Shown here: positions 6,708 through 6,999 of the stretch, in pieces
Layout of the letters: every line of letters starts with the position of its first letter
Position numbering within the stretch: position 1 is the stretch's first letter
Source of the DNA: CAZVIK01 sp964627045
GTDB taxonomy: Bacteria; Acidobacteriota; Terriglobia; Bryobacterales; Bryobacteraceae
Assembly (NCBI GenBank): GCA_964627045.1
Contig: CAZVIK010000202.1
Location: 1 to 6,999 of the forward strand
Length of the DNA stretch: 6,999 nt
Direction: 5' to 3'
The notes under the pieces: model-generated
Databases searched by the model: none
What the model was told of the DNA's origin: nothing
What the model saw: only the letters and a program-made list of their open reading frames with translations
Program-made: the position numbers and the translations under genes

Positions 6708-6999
6708 ACCGTGCACCCTTTCTCCATACCACGCAGCCTTTGCCAGCTAAGCCCTTCCCGAAACGCCAGAACGGCCCCCAGCGGCACCACCGTCACGAAC
6801 GAGACAATCCAGATGACGAGCGCGAGCCCGGTGGCGGCCTCCAAAGGGATCTTGAAGATCTCAGTTAGCACGACGATCGCCACAACCTGCATGCCCCCGC
6901 CGATGCCCGGAATTTGAACCAAGCTCCCGAACGCTACAAAGCCAATCATTATCAACACATCGGAGAGGCGAAGCGCCTCCAAGGCTGGAAATGCCCGGA
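6704..6999 (-). CDS. Flippase-like / lysylphosphatidylglycerol-synthase-type membrane protein, C-terminal end; runs off the right edge
   Basis: The minus frame is open from the window edge to TGA 6706-6704, giving 98 complete residues of the C-terminus. The TTG near 6982 is internal, because the frame continues upstream of it. The segment contains hydrophobic helices (VLIMIGFVAFGSLVQI; MQVVAIVVLTEIF; AATGLALVIWIVSFVTVVPLGAVLAF) separated by the turn PGIGGG. It ends with a cytosolic basic tail (LSWQRLRGMEKG). The 'P-G-x-G' between two helices, followed by a helix and 'lPLGxxLA', matches the end of the UPF0104/LPG_synthase_TM (flippase-like) family, integral membrane proteins linked to lipid or glycolipid transfer. 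The exact lipid substrate cannot be told. It overlaps the nrdR start by 4 bp (GTGA), so the two are likely cotranscribed. The membrane-protein call is firm; the family is moderate. Confidence 0.75.
   Translation of the reverse strand, partial: RAFPALEALRLSDVLIMIGFVAFGSLVQIPGIGGGMQVVAIVVLTEIFKIPLEAATGLALVIWIVSFVTVVPLGAVLAFREGLSWQRLRGMEKGCTV

Noticed and set aside
6246..6999. NrdR box pair or ribonucleotide reductase regulation nearby
   Set aside because: I saw no tandem palindromic NrdR-box-like motifs and no nrd structural gene in the window.

Overview
This is a GC-rich (roughly two-thirds G+C by eye) bacterial chromosomal segment with complete or partial genes on both strands. It holds two informational genes (primary sigma factor and nrdR), one cofactor gene (thiD), one SDR oxidoreductase, the end of a membrane flippase-like protein, and two divergent genes for secreted proteins. 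The primary sigma factor lacks region 1.1. The secreted matrixin-type protease carries Ig-like repeats, and the lipid-flippase-like protein ends with a 'PGIGGGMQ' signature. Together these suggest Acidobacteriota, possibly a Solibacter/Bryobacter relative. That assignment rests on remembered family resemblance, not on a search.

Layout. Positions 1-629 (minus) hold the N-terminal part of a secreted TIM-barrel glycoside-hydrolase-like protein that runs off the left edge. A gap of 73 bp separates it from a divergent plus-strand gene (703-2745), a secreted metzincin/matrixin metalloprotease with a two-part prodomain and three C-terminal Ig-like repeats. Next is a plus-strand pair (2806-4396): a short-chain dehydrogenase overlapping thiD by 8 bp, so the two are probably translationally coupled. 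A strong inverted repeat at 4401-4423 separates this pair from the convergent sigma-70 gene rpoD/sigA (4449-5981, minus). The rpoD upstream region (5982-6245) carries a perfect extended -10 promoter (TGCTATAAT), a leader of about 130 nt with several small inverted repeats, and a further stem-loop between the promoter and nrdR. Then come nrdR (6246-6707, minus) and, upstream of it with a 4-bp GTGA overlap, the 3' end of a flippase-like membrane protein gene (6704-6999, minus).

Functionally the window is mostly housekeeping. NrdR represses ribonucleotide reductase genes, RpoD directs bulk transcription, and ThiD phosphorylates the thiamin pyrimidine. The accessory part is the pair of exported proteins at the left. 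I see no defence system, CRISPR array, mobile element, tRNA or rRNA. The most distinctive items are the metalloprotease architecture (prodomains resembling those of subtilases joined to a matrixin domain, with a single cysteine just before the catalytic domain), the structured sigA leader, and two enzyme-like proteins with substitutions at positions normally important for catalysis.
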